From contig NC_087066.1 in the NCBI RefSeq assembly GCF_963678635.1, positions 28,029,301 through 28,093,300 of the forward strand: DNA of 64,000 bases, read 5' to 3'. Position numbers and translations under genes: made by a program. Shown here one piece after another: positions 23,097 to 34,729 of this stretch (its first letter is position 1; every line of letters starts with the position of its first letter). Below the pieces are notes generated by a model, which ran no database searches, was not told the DNA's origin, and saw only the letters and a list, made by a program, of their open reading frames with translations. The stretch comes from Symsagittifera roscoffensis (lineage: Eukaryota > Xenacoelomorpha > Acoela > Convolutidae).

Positions 23097-23809
23097 TTAT
23101 CTGTAAATTGTGGTTTTTATCCTTTTCGGAACGGAATAATTTTCTTTGAAATTCCCACTATAACTTTGAATTTTAGTTTCTCCAACTTTGAATTTTAGTT
23201 TCCTATACCTTGTTAGAGGTTTTTTGTACATAATTGAGGGAAGATCAGTATTTTTGAAATCACTAGGTGATTTCCCAATAGATCTATTGACGCGACAATT
23301 GATTGTAGACGCAAATTGCGGCAACTTGTGAATGAATTTTTCACCATGATCTTCTATGTAGCGGTAAATTATGTATTTTAATGATTGATTGGCTCTCTCT
23401 GCAAATGCAGCTTTGTTTCACTCATTGTCCAGTAAACTTCATTGTTTTTTTCCTTGCAAAATTTTTTGAAAATTCCCCCATATTCTGTTTCTTTACCAAC
23501 CAAAGTTTTTCAGGAGTGTTTTTTCGAGAAATAATTTTTTTGAAAGCTTGCAAAGTGTCTTTGGCATATTTAGTTTTCATTGTTTGAACTCTGACAAATC
23601 GCGGAAAAACATCAACAGTAACCAATAATTAGTTGACTCCATTGTTTTGACTCGCTAGTTTGTCCGCAAATGCCAAGTCCATACACCAAATTTCTTTGAT
23701 ATATTTTGAAAAAGCCTGAATTCTTCTGAAACGTCTGATCAGAGGACCAAATTTTGTATACGATTTGCAGCTCTACGATTCCGTACGCAGCTGTACCCCT
23801 AGAATACAA
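23097..23809 (-). pseudogene. Polinton retroviral-type integrase, copy 1
   Basis: Three minus-strand frames (23809-23612, 23625-23422, 23324-23097) together cover an rve-type integrase. The first holds an upstream segment, the second VTVDVFPRFVRVQTMKTKYA (first catalytic Asp strand), and the third NRSIGKSPSDFKN plus KPLTRYRKLKFKVGETKI, typical of the C-terminal barrel region of Polinton integrases. Polinton integrase joins the element's terminal inverted repeats to target DNA. At least two frameshifts or stops inactivate this copy. It lies in a minus-strand gene series with the virion-type protein downstream and the ATPase upstream. Confidence 0.6.
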
Positions 23810-23828
23810 TCCTTTCAGGCTTACCTAT

Positions 23829-24180
23829 TCAGATTTTGAAAGGGATCCAAGTTCTTCTGTCTTTCGATTTGGCATTTTTGTTGGTAACAAGTTTAGGTGT
23901 AATTTGAGTTGCTTCCAAAATGGTAAAATAAATATCGGGCAAGTCGTTGTTTTTTCGCTTTAGTTCACGCACAAAGTCTACAATTGATTCTTTTTTGTCT
24001 CGATTATCTAATATGATAGTTTCTGATTGACTTATACTAATTCTAGGAGAATTCAAAATTAAATCATTAAGGTGCTTTTTATAACTCGTTTTCAACTTCG
24101 CATTTACAGCACTGTAAATAGAATCAAAATCTTTTGGTGCAATTTCTTCCTTTTCTTTCTTTTATTCAACTTTTATTAGA
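23829..24180 (-). pseudogene. Small Polinton-associated protein upstream of integrase, copy 1
   Basis: The frame from 24095 (LNDLILNSPRISISQSETII ... RELKRKNNDLPDIYFTILEA ... RRTWIPFKI) stops at 23829, 20 bp before the integrase start. The same frame is open upstream of the ATG to about 24165, with EEIAPKDFDSIYSAVNAKLK, so the real start is probably further up. It is basic, helical and of unknown role. Its fixed place between a helical ORF and the integrase suggests a regular Polinton gene. Confidence 0.45.
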
Positions 24181-24286
24181 AGCATACTTTGTGAATGATA
24201 AACTGATTAAGGAATCAGAACAAACTGATCCATGCTGTCAATCATTTAATGACAAAAGAAATGATAGAATATAATAGTTGTAAGCC

Positions 24287-24605
24287 TTAAGGTGAGCTCA
24301 AAGTGGTTCTCCATTTATGCAGTGAAGTTCTTCTTCGTGTGTGTTCTGATATTTCTCTTCGAGATTTTAAAACGTCTTCTTTTCGGAGATCATGTAGTTC
24401 TCCTCGTAACAAATTAACTAGATTTTCGCTGAGGAACTGAAGAAAACTTTTTGGACAATGGAGGATGAATTGTTTTTGAAGTTTTTGGGAAAATGTTTGA
24501 AACATTGGGAGTATAGAGACGTATTGTATGCTCAACTTCCAGAAATTTGTTTCTGCTACTGTTGCTTGATAAAATTTTGATGGAACTGAACCGCTGTTTG
24601 TACAA
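24287..24605 (-). pseudogene. Small helical Polinton-associated ORF, copy 1
   Basis: A frame from 24535 to 24287 contains QKQFILHCPKSFLQFLSENL followed by VNLLRGELHDLRKEDVLKSR and RRRTSLHKWRTTLSS. The 63-residue frame starting at 24605 overlaps it. The pattern of a helical protein with a basic tail ending in T-L-S-S-P recurs, as I recall, beside Polinton-type elements of animals. Its role is unknown. Confidence 0.35.
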
Positions 24606-25211
24606 TACCTTAGCGAATCAACTGGAGTTAAATCAATGAGTAAAGGACCATTTCAATTGTGATCCTAGACCTAGTTGTTGACCTAATAAATTGATTTGTA
24701 AAACATCTCTCGTTGACTTGAACAAGCCTATATGTGTATTTTGTAACTCAACGTCTTTTCCCAATTTGCTTTGATGAAACACGTTATGCTCAAAAAATTT
24801 TGTATCCAGTCTTCTGTGTCTTTCAGCAGTAGCAACTTTTACAAACTGCTTAGATTGTGAAACTTCTTCACAAGAGTCAGCAAATAATATTAGGTATTTT
24901 GTTCCATTATTTAGAAGGTTTTGAATCAGTTCAAAGTCATCTCATTGAATAAATTTAAGGTTTTTTGTTTGCATTGGCTGTGAAGTAAGCCAACTAGCCA
25001 AGTAAAAACTTGTTTTTTGGTAGATATTATTTCATTCACAGCTTGGAAAAGGTAAAATGTAGCCGACTATACTTGATAAAAGTGCTACCCAAACTGTTGC
25101 TGCTTGACATGTATTGGAGAAAATTATTCAAACGAATGCACATGCTAGTAAAAAGATAAAAAATAGGCACAAAAAACTAAAAGAGATCTATTATTAAAAA
25201 ACTTCCTTGAT

Positions 25212-25538
25212 TTAGCATTTGTCCATAAAGAGGTTGATAAGGTTGATGAAAAAAATGTCAAGATTTGGTTGAAATGGACCAGTTTTTATCCAACAAAAAA
25301 CAAGATGCGATTTTCCAGATCCACTTTGTCCAACTAGCGAAACAAAAACTCGTTTTTTGGTTGAAATTATTTTATTCATAGCTTTGGAGATGGTAAAATA
25401 TAACCGACTGTACTTGATAAAATTGCTAAAGAGATCTATTACACGTACGTCCAAAAAAAGTCCATGATTTTCGTTCATGATTCTCCTCATCAAAAACAAA
25501 AGTTTCAAAAGTAATTGTTTGTTACATTCATCATCCAT
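25212..25538 (-). pseudogene. Polinton packaging ATPase, N-terminal part, copy 1
   Basis: ATG at 25538. Residues ~68-80 read VSLVGQSGSGKSHLVF, a Walker A P-loop (GxxGSGKS), preceded by ISTKKRVF. Polintons carry an FtsK/HerA-type genome-packaging ATPase (A32-like in adintoviruses and virophages), and this P-loop with its N-terminal helical region fits. The frame ends 28 residues after the P-loop, with no Walker B visible in frame, so the copy is truncated or frameshifted. A ~90-bp piece around the P-loop upstream region is repeated at 25001-25090 (related sequence at 25345-25440), a small internal duplication. Confidence 0.55.
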
Positions 25539-25929
25539 CTCAACTTTGAAAAGAAATAATTGATAATGATTAACATTTAAATTTTAAAAAATACGAGAAT
25601 TCAAAATTATTTAGATTATTTACAATTTATTAAGAAAAAAAACATCGAGTCTATGTTCCGTATGCGAATGCTTTTTCGTGCACAGTGAAGAGTATTTGCA
25701 TGACGAAACGGGTAGTTGCTACAACTCCAGTCATATTTTTTATCTTTAAAAAGCAAATTCAGATTTTTTGGGCATGCTTAGTCATCCAAGTTTGTAACTT
25801 TGTTTCCAAAATTTCTGACAGAATTTTACATTTTTCATAACCTTTTGCAAAAAACACTGGGGCTTTTAGTTTTTTCAATATTTTTTGAAACTCAGTATAT
25901 TTTTCATGGCCGCAAGCTCAGTATATTTT

Positions 25930-26142
25930 TCATGGCCACTGCTTCGTACACCAAGCAGACTGAGATGAAGCTTTTAACTTTTTGGGAGAAAGAAAGTAAT
26001 ATCCAACAGTTTGTCCAATTTTATAAACTCCTAACTCTTTTACTGTTTTGTTTTCAATACACTCAATATCCAAAACAACAGGACTCATGATGTTAACTTT
26101 TTTTGCTGGAATTTTTGGTTGAAAGGTTGAACAATCGAACAA
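25930..26142 (-). pseudogene. DxE-motif protein (exonuclease-like), N-terminal fragment, Polinton copy 1
   Basis: Starts MFDCSTFQPKIPAKKVNIMS, then PVVLDIECIENKTVKELGVY and KIGQTVGYYFLSPKKLKASS. The VVLDIE strand followed by KELGVY matches the VVIDVE...VVEGL layout of the + strand protein at 21421. The frame ends at a stop near a duplicated TCAGTATATTTTTCATGGCC (25895-25937). Possible DEDD exonuclease or RNase H fold; function not proven. Confidence 0.4.
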
Positions 26143-27039
26143 TGCATATACTGATGAAGAAAAATTTTAGCATATAAACAGAACAATTATCCAGTCACGT
26201 GACCAAGAAATCAAGTACTTGGAAATCTAGGTAAAATAAAACAATAATCAGGTCCCTTATAAGTAGTATACTTCACAGATCCAGCTGCATCATGTAAAAT
26301 TGCATGAAGTCTAAAAATTTTTGAAACTGCAAAAAAAAATCCATACAGTGATTTCCGTATCCAAATAGACCCCCAAAAGGAATTTTTTGGTCAATTTCTT
26401 TCATATTTTTATTTAGGTTCAAAACAAAACAGGTACAAAAAAATACGTTTTTATTTTCGTATTAGATGACAAGTCACGCTTAATCAAATCAAAATTTCTG
26501 AGAATTTCATTCATTTTCTACAGTGCATTCGTCAATAATGTTACAAGTTTTTTTGAATGTTTCCGAGGGGATGAACCAAAAAACACAAAATCGAGGGGAT
26601 GAAATCAACCAGTTTATCAAACTCTTTTTTTTTCAACTGAAATTTCTGATTGTTTTTCTAAGTGTTTCTTTTTCTACGATACTCTATAAGATCTATTTTT
26701 AAATATCTGAACGATAACCTAGAAAAAATTTTCGTCTTCCATTATGCAAAGTCCACTCAAAATGAGAAATTTGTGATTCTGTATCCAAATCTTGCAATTT
26801 TGGTAAATTTTGAGATCCCAAAACTGTTAGTGAAAATTTCTGGGTTTTTTCTTGTAGTCGATATAAAAAACGTCCCAATTTACTTTGAAGCTTTGAAACA
26901 AGATTTCTGGAAAAACCAATGTTCCAACTCATACTACTCAGCTCAAAAAAATTTTACAAAAAGATTCAAGAAGATAAATATTTGAATTAAATGACTAAAA
27001 TAACATCACTCAACAAAATTATTGAACATTACAGTCAAC
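26143..27039. other. Polinton interior without an assignable gene
   Basis: AT-rich stretch. One frame at 26699-26932 (minus) reads SRNLVSKLQSKLGRFLYRLQ, with protein-like helical character, but no family is recognised. A doubled GAGGGGATGAA(C/A) word occurs near 26570-26600. The same stretch recurs in the second duplicate at 32796-33694. Confidence 0.4.
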
Positions 27040-27484
27040 AGTTTGTAATTAATTTTGCAAACATAAAATTTCCCGAGACTTGGGCGAGTTCTTTGAATTT
27101 GTTCAAAGTATAGTTGACATAGGTAACTTGCTTCAAGACTTCGTTCTCCTTTGCAGTGAAGAGTCGAATCTGACTCTAGGATGGCTTTTTTATACTGAAC
27201 GTCTTGATTGTGACACACACCCTTCTCTTTTTGTATGTTGCTACGTCATACACCTCATGACAGTTCGCAAGTTCCTGCTCCATGGTTGAGTCGTTGTCAG
27301 AATAGCGTTCCAATACAGAAACGGATCCAAGGTTTTCAGCATCGTGAAAAACAGTATTCCGAACTGCTGATGTCCTTTCCCTTTCTTTTTCACCAAGATA
27401 GACTTGCTGGGTTTTTTTCGTTTTGTCCCGATTCATTTTTGTAAGTATATAAAAATTAGGAAATGTAGATGACTCGTGGTACAT
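27040..27484 (-). pseudogene. Unrecognised Polinton-region ORF, copy 1
   Basis: Frame from 27484 or an internal Met (MNRDKTKKTQQVYLGEKERE) through TSAVRNTVFHDAENLGSVSV and MEQELANCHEVYDVATYKKR to 27176. After a stop, another frame gives LFTAKENEVLKQVTYVNYTL and FKELAQVSGNFMFAKLI. Charged and helical; it looks genuinely coding and broken once. No family assigned. Confidence 0.35.
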
Positions 27485-27509
27485 TCCAAATAAAGTATGA
27501 TTACCTTAA

Positions 27510-28074
27510 ATGGATCAAAGCATAGGTGATGATCCAAATATGGACATTGCGTTGGTGATGGAACTACTACATAAGCAAGTCAATGTAAATAAATATCATT
27601 TTCAACAAGTAATCGGTGATGGCATCTGCTATTTGTCAAGCATATCCCACTTTATATCCGGACTACAATGCAAAATCTCTTTTTATCTCTGTCTCAGAAA
27701 ACTTTTATGAAAAATTCATTGTCACCCAAGACTACTGTGTATCTAACCATTCATCATTCTGCCCACTGGAAAATTATCAATTTCATTTAGTTTTAATCGG
27801 ATCATCGCTCGGTCAAATTTTGCAAAGAATAGATGAATATCCTTTCACTTACCAAATTGTTGACTGTATATATATTTTATACAAATACAAATTTTATTCC
27901 AATAATATTTCATCAAGAGGTGAAGTTTTTAATCAATTGAATCGTTCAGTCGAACACAACTTGAAATGTAGAATACCGGAAAAATTACCCAGTGTTGCAA
28001 AGAAACACCTGCTGCAAAAAAAATTCAAAAGACATTATCTCAGATCTGCTCAGAAGGATGCGTCCACTTGTTGA
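27510..28074 (+). pseudogene. Unrecognised + strand ORF inside the Polinton, copy 1
   Basis: Two overlapping frames, 27510-27710 (MDQSIGDDPNMDIALVMELL) and 27616-28074 (ICQAYPTLYPDYNAKSLFIS ... YQIVDCIYILYKYKFYSNNI), read as one protein of about 180 residues with a single frameshift near 27640. It ends with a very basic tail (KKHLLQKKFKRHYLRSAQKD). It is divergent from the minus-strand ORF starting at 27484. Function unknown. Confidence 0.35.
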
Positions 28075-28199
28075 AAATTGTTGATTGTTTCATTGATGGT
28101 TATGGTACTGTAAATAGTGGGCAAGTCAATTTCTCTACTAATAATTGAATATATGTTTTATAAAACTCCTTTCAAAATTGAATTGTTTTAGAATCAAAC

Positions 28200-28960
28200 G
28201 TTTTTTCAACAAAAAATTTTGCAGTTTTCCTCCCCTTTGCAAAAACTAACTCAGGTTTTTTTGCAAGATGCAAATTTTGATTTGATTTTTTCAACAAGTT
28301 TTCAAAACTTTAATTAAACTTTTTTACAAGATGCAAAAACTATTGTGGTTTTTTTAACAAGGGTGCTAAAATTTTAGTATCAGATGCAAATTTTTTTGTG
28401 GTTTTTTGGAAAACAAATGCGAAATTCTATCTTCTTTTTTCTCACGCATATGCGAAAAACGCAAAAACTTATTGTAAAAAAATTGTTGAATAAATGTTGG
28501 AAGTTTTTCATTAATGATGACTTTGAGTATTATTTCCAATCTTAATACATTGTTTTTGTGATTCTTTTGATCAACATACATGCAAAAATTGAGTGTTTTA
28601 ATGATCAAAATCAGAACAAAGAAACTCAAAAAATTTAATTTTCAACAGTGCAAGTAATTTTTGTTACTTTTTTTAAATGCGAAAATTTTCTGGAATTTTT
28701 TTTAATTGCGAGATTTTCTTTGATTTTTTTAACAAGTGTGTCAATAATAATATAAAAACATTTGCATGGTGCAAAAATAATGGTAAAATTTTTTAACTTG
28801 TTTGCAAAAAGTGTGATAAGTTTTTTTATCATGTGTGAAAAAAATGTTGTGAAATTTTTTACAAGATGTTAAAATTGGTGTTATTTTTTTGCCATCGTTT
28901 CAACAAAACTGTAAAATGATTACCAATTGCATAACTAGTTTGATTTTTAACAAAGTTTTT
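28200..28960. repeat. AT-rich degenerate repeats with ACAAGATGCAAA words
   Basis: The motif (A)CAAGATGCAAA or a close variant recurs several times, followed by T-runs such as TGTGGTTTTTTT and TTTTTTAACAAG, at irregular 40-70 bp intervals. It looks like a decayed minisatellite. An almost identical copy is at 34855-35615 in the second duplicate. No gene seen. Confidence 0.6.
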
Positions 28961-29102
28961 CAACAATTTTAAAACAAACTGTACCTTTACAATTTCTTAA
29001 CAAATTTTTCTATGACCTTATCTTTTTGTTCCTATCTCTTTAAATTAAAATTACTAGATGCAAAGAAATTAAATTACAAAACACAGGACAACAACCAATT
29101 CA

Positions 29103-29736
29103 TTAACAAATCAAAGAGCGGTCGAGCAGCTGAAGAAATTTATTTTGCACGTTTTCAACGGAGCGCAAAGCTGGTCTTGCCTCGAACACTGGTGGCTGTC
29201 TTTGGTTCTCAGGTAAATGAACGGCAACCTTTTGAGTAATTTTATCTACTGATACGTATATTCCGTTATATTTAAATGCTTGAGCACATAGACGTTCCCA
29301 AGTTTTGTTGTTCATGGCTACAACTATATCAACATTATTTGGATAAAAACCTGGTTCATTATGCATCGGTACAAGCTTCCTTTATCTCCTCAGAACTATC
29401 TCTACAATCTACTTCCTCTGTAACATTTTGGTAAAAAGAAGGGTTTGATATTTCTGAAATAGCAACCTCCCATTCTCCTTTCAAACGTAATTGTTCGGGT
29501 AGAAAGTTTGTAAAAGAAAAAAGACTATTATTTGGATAACAATTAAAACAAGCGTTGGAAACCAACTCAATAGTAAAACAATCCATGACAACTGATCGAA
29601 AGAACTTTAGTTTAAAAAATGATTTACCTTTAATCTGAAATTTTTTCAGCTTTTTTTCATAAAAATTTCCCAGAATTTCTTCTTTGTCGAGATCTTTGAT
29701 GATGTTTGTAGCAAGATTTTTAGTGGATATTTCCAA
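29103..29736 (-). pseudogene. Polinton virion-type protein, copy 2, fused at the duplication junction
   Basis: 29736-29359 is a 125-residue copy of the 23083-22706 frame. The following frame, 29366-29103, starts as in copy 1 (PGFYPNNVDIVVAMNN ... VAVHLPENQ). At the junction near 29202 it runs on in frame into RQPPVFEARPALRSVENVQN and a 13-residue tail. That tail is the C-terminus of the protein encoded at 35759-36172. The result is an 87-residue chimera. No separate promoter is seen, and the upstream frameshift remains. Confidence 0.6.
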
Positions 29737-29749
29737 AGTTTTAAGAATT

Positions 29750-30462
29750 TTATCTGTAAATTGTGGTTTTTATCCTTTTCGGAACGGAATAATTTTCTTT
29801 GAAATTCCCACTATAACTTTGAATTTTAGTTTCTCCAACTTTGAATTTTAGTTTCCTATACCTTGTTAGAGGTTTTTTGTACATAATTGAGGGAAGATCA
29901 GTATTTTTGAAATCACTAGGTGATTTCCCAATAGATCTATTGACGCGACAATTGATTGTAGACGCAAATTGCGGCAACTTGTGAATGAATTTTTCACCAT
30001 GATCTTCTATGTAGCGGTAAATTATGTATTTTAATGATTGATTGGCTCTCTCTGCAAATGCAGCTTTGTTTCACTCATTGTCCAGTAAACTTCATTGTTT
30101 TTTTCCTTGCAAAATTTTTTGAAAATTCCCCCATATTCTGTTTCTTTACCAACCAAAGTTTTTCAGGAGTGTTTTTTCGAGAAATAATTTTTTTGAAAGC
30201 TTGCAAAGTGTCTTTGGCATATTTAGTTTTCATTGTTTGAACTCTGACAAATCGCGGAAAAACATCAACAGTAACCAATAATTAGTTGACTCCATTGTTT
30301 TGACTCGCTAGTTTGTCCGCAAATGCCAAGTCCATACACCAAATTTCTTTGATATATTTTGAAAAAGCCTGAATTCTTCTGAAACGTCTGATCAGAGGAC
30401 CAAATTTTGTATACGATTTGCAGCTCTACGATTCCGTACGCAGCTGTACCCCTAGAATACAA
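29750..30462 (-). pseudogene. Polinton integrase, copy 2
   Basis: Same three broken frames as 23097-23809, shifted by 6653 bp: 30462-30265, 30278-30075 and 29977-29750. It carries the same frameshifts, so the integrase was already dead before the duplication. Confidence 0.6.
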
Positions 30463-30481
30463 TCCTTTCAGGCTTACCTAT

Positions 30482-31258
30482 TCAGATTTTGAAAGGGATC
30501 CAAGTTCTTCTGTCTTTCGATTTGGCATTTTTGTTGGTAACAAGTTTAGGTGTAATTTGAGTTGCTTCCAAAATGGTAAAATAAATATCGGGCAAGTCGT
30601 TGTTTTTTCGCTTTAGTTCACGCACAAAGTCTACAATTGATTCTTTTTTGTCTCGATTATCTAATATGATAGTTTCTGATTGACTTATACTAATTCTAGG
30701 AGAATTCAAAATTAAATCATTAAGGTGCTTTTTATAACTCGTTTTCAACTTCGCATTTACAGCACTGTAAATAGAATCAAAATCTTTTGGTGCAATTTCT
30801 TCCTTTTCTTTCTTTTATTCAACTTTTATTAGAAGCATACTTTGTGAATGATAAACTGATTAAGGAATCAGAACAAACTGATCCATGCTGTCAATCATTT
30901 AATGACAAAAGAAATGATAGAATATAATAGTTGTAAGCCTTAAGGTGAGCTCAAAGTGGTTCTCCATTTATGCAGTGAAGTTCTTCTTCGTGTGTGTTCT
31001 GATATTTCTCTTCGAGATTTTAAAACGTCTTCTTTTCGGAGATCATGTAGTTCTCCTCGTAACAAATTAACTAGATTTTCGCTGAGGAACTGAAGAAAAC
31101 TTTTTGGACAATGGAGGATGAATTGTTTTTGAAGTTTTTGGGAAAATGTTTGAAACATTGGGAGTATAGAGACGTATTGTATGCTCAACTTCCAGAAATT
31201 TGTTTCTGCTACTGTTGCTTGATAAAATTTTGATGGAACTGAACCGCTGTTTGTACAA
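30482..31258 (-). pseudogene. Two small Polinton-associated ORFs, copy 2
   Basis: Duplicates of the ORFs at 23829-24180 and 24287-24605 (now 30482-30833 and 30940-31258), with identical translations in the parts compared. One base differs near 31260 (CAATATCTT instead of CAATACCTT). Confidence 0.45.
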
Positions 31259-31864
31259 TATCTTAGCGAATCAACTGGAGTTAAATCAATGAGTAAAGGA
31301 CCATTTCAATTGTGATCCTAGACCTAGTTGTTGACCTAATAAATTGATTTGTAAAACATCTCTCGTTGACTTGAACAAGCCTATATGTGTATTTTGTAAC
31401 TCAACGTCTTTTCCCAATTTGCTTTGATGAAACACGTTATGCTCAAAAAATTTTGTATCCAGTCTTCTGTGTCTTTCAGCAGTAGCAACTTTTACAAACT
31501 GCTTAGATTGTGAAACTTCTTCACAAGAGTCAGCAAATAATATTAGGTATTTTGTTCCATTATTTAGAAGGTTTTGAATCAGTTCAAAGTCATCTCATTG
31601 AATAAATTTAAGGTTTTTTGTTTGCATTGGCTGTGAAGTAAGCCAACTAGCCAAGTAAAAACTTGTTTTTTGGTAGATATTATTTCATTCACAGCTTGGA
31701 AAAGGTAAAATGTAGCCGACTATACTTGATAAAAGTGCTACCCAAACTGTTGCTGCTTGACATGTATTGGAGAAAATTATTCAAACGAATGCACATGCTA
31801 GTAAAAAGATAAAAAATAGGCACAAAAAACTAAAAGAGATCTATTATTAAAAAACTTCCTTGAT

Positions 31865-32191
31865 TTAGCATTTGTCCATAAAGAGGTTGATAAGGTTGAT
31901 GAAAAAAATGTCAAGATTTGGTTGAAATGGACCAGTTTTTATCCAACAAAAAACAAGATGCGATTTTCCAGATCCACTTTGTCCAACTAGCGAAACAAAA
32001 ACTCGTTTTTTGGTTGAAATTATTTTATTCATAGCTTTGGAGATGGTAAAATATAACCGACTGTACTTGATAAAATTGCTAAAGAGATCTATTACACGTA
32101 CGTCCAAAAAAAGTCCATGATTTTCGTTCATGATTCTCCTCATCAAAAACAAAAGTTTCAAAAGTAATTGTTTGTTACATTCATCATCCAT
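31865..32191 (-). pseudogene. Polinton packaging ATPase fragment, copy 2
   Basis: Same 108-residue frame with the Walker A motif GQSGSGKSHL as at 25212-25538, including the early stop, so it carries the same defect. Confidence 0.55.
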
Positions 32192-32588
32192 CTCAACTTT
32201 GAAAAGAAATAATTGATAATGATTAACATTTAAATTTTAAAAAATACGAGAATTCAAAATTATTTAGATTATTTACAATTTATTAAGAAAAAAAACATCG
32301 AGTCTATGTTCCGTATGCGAATGCTTTTTCGTGCACAGTGAAGAGTATTTGCATGACGAAACGGGTAGTTGCTACAACTCCAGTCATATTTTTTATCTTT
32401 AAAAAGCAAATTCAGATTTTTTGGGCATGCTTAGTCATCCAAGTTTGTAACTTTGTTTCCAAAATTTCTGACAGAATTTTACATTTTTCATAACCTTTTG
32501 CAAAAAACACTGGGGCTTTTAGTTTTTTCAATATTTTTTGAAACTCAGTATATTTTTCATGGCCGCAAGCTCAGTATATTTTTCATGG

Positions 32589-32795
32589 TCACTGCTTCGT
32601 ACACCAAGCAGACTGAGATGAAGCTTTTAACTTTTTGGGAGAAAGAAAGTAATATCCAACAGTTTGTCCAATTTTATAAACTCCTAACTCTTTTACTGTT
32701 TTGTTTTCAATACACTCAATATCCAAAACAACAGGACTCATGATGTTAACTTTTTTTGCTGGAATTTTTGGTTGAAAGGTTGAACAATCGAACAA
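32589..32795 (-). pseudogene. DxE-motif protein fragment, Polinton copy 2
   Basis: Same frame as 25930-26142 but two residues shorter at the C-terminus, because a C-to-T difference creates an earlier stop. The VVLDIE motif is intact. Confidence 0.4.
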
Positions 32796-33694
32796 TGCAT
32801 ATACTGATGAAGAAAAATTTTAGCATATAAACAGAACAATTATCCAGTCACGTGACCAAGAAATCAAGTACTTGGAAATCTAGGTAAAATAAAACAATAA
32901 TCAGGTCCCTTATAAGTAGTATACTTCACAGATCCAGCTGCATCATGTAAAATTGCATGAAGTCTAAAAATTTTTGAAACTGCAAAAAAAAATCCATACA
33001 GTGATTTCCGTATCCAAATAGACCCCCAAAAGGAATTTTTTGGTCAATTTCTTTCATATTTTTATTTAGGTTCAAAACAAAACAGGTACAAAAAAATACG
33101 TTTTTATTTTCGTATTAGATGACAAGTCACGCTTAATCAAATCAAAATTTCTGAGATTTTCATTCATTTTCTACAGTGCATTCGTCAATAATGTTACAAG
33201 TTTTTTTGAATGTTTCCGAGGGGATGAACCAAAAAACACAAAATCGAGGGGATGAAATCAACCAGTTTATCAAACTCTTTTTTTTTCAACTGAAATTTCT
33301 GATTGTTTTTCTAAGTGTTTCTTTTTCTACGATACTCTATAAGATCTATTTTTAAATATCTGAACGATAACCTAGAAAAAATTTTCGTCTTCCATTATGC
33401 AAAGTCCACTCAAAATGAGAAATTTGTGATTCTGTATCCAAATCTTGCAATTTTGGTAAATTTTGAGATCCCAAAACTGTTAGTGAAAATTTCTGGGTTT
33501 TTTCTTGTAGTCGATATAAAAAACGTCCCAATTTACTTTGAAGCTTTGAAACAAGATTTCTGGAAAAACCAATGTTCCAACTCATTTTGTACTCAGCTCA
33601 AAAAAATTTTACAAAAAGATTCAAGAAGATAAATATTTGAATTAAATGACTAAAATAACATCACTCAACAAAATTATTGAACATTACAGTCAAC

Positions 33695-34729
33695 AGTTTG
33701 TAATTAATTTTGCAAACATAAAATTTCCCGAGACTTGGGCGAGTTCTTTGAATTTGTTCAAAGTATAGTTGACATAGGTAACTTGCTTCAAGACTTCGTT
33801 CTCCTTTGCAGTGAAGAGTCGAATCTGACTCTAGGATGGCTTTTTTATACTGAACGTCTTGATTGTGACACACACCCTTCTCTTTTTGTATGTTGCTACG
33901 TCATACACCTCATGACAGTTCGCAAGTTCCTGCTCCATGGTTGAGTCGTTGTCAGAATAGCGTTCCAATACAGAAACGGATCCAAGGTTTTCAGCATCGT
34001 GAAAAACAGTATTCCGAACTGCTGATGTCCTTTCCCTTTCTTTTTCACCAAGATAGACTTGCTGGGTTTTTTTCGTTTTGTCCCGATTCATTTTTGTAAG
34101 TATATAAAAATTAGGAAATGTAGATGACTCGTGGTACATTCCAAATAAAGTATGATTACCTTAAATGGATCAAAGCATAGGTGATGATCCAAATATGGAC
34201 ATTGCGTTGGTGATGGAACTACTACATAAGCAAGTCAATGTAAATAAATATCATTTTCAACAAGTAATCGGTGATGGCATCTGCTATTTGTCAAGCATAT
34301 CCCACTTTATATCCGGACTACAATGCAAAATCTCTTTTTATCTCTGTCTCAGAAAACTTTTATGAAAAATTCATTGTCACCCAAGACTACTGTGTATCTA
34401 ACCATTCATCATTCTGCCCACTGGAAAATTATCAACTTCATTTAGTTTTAATCGGATCATCGCTCGGTCAAATTTTGCAAAGAATAGATGAATATCCTTT
34501 CACTTACCAAATTGTTGACTGTATATATATTTTATACAAATACAAATTTTATTCCAATAATATTTCATCAAGAGGTGAAGTTTTTAATCAATTGAATCGT
34601 TCAGTCGAACACAACTTGAAATGTAGAATACCGGAAAAATTACCCAGTGTTGCAAAGAAACACCTGCTGCAAAAAAAATTCAAAAGACATTATCTCAGAT
34701 CTGCTCAGAAGGATGCGTCCACTTGTTGA
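33695..34729. pseudogene. Duplicate of the divergent unrecognised ORF pair
   Basis: Minus-strand ORF (34139-33695) and + strand ORF (34165-34365 and 34271-34729) equivalent to 27040-28074. One residue of the + strand protein differs (NYQLHLVL against NYQFHLVL). Frameshifts are shared with copy 1. Confidence 0.4.
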
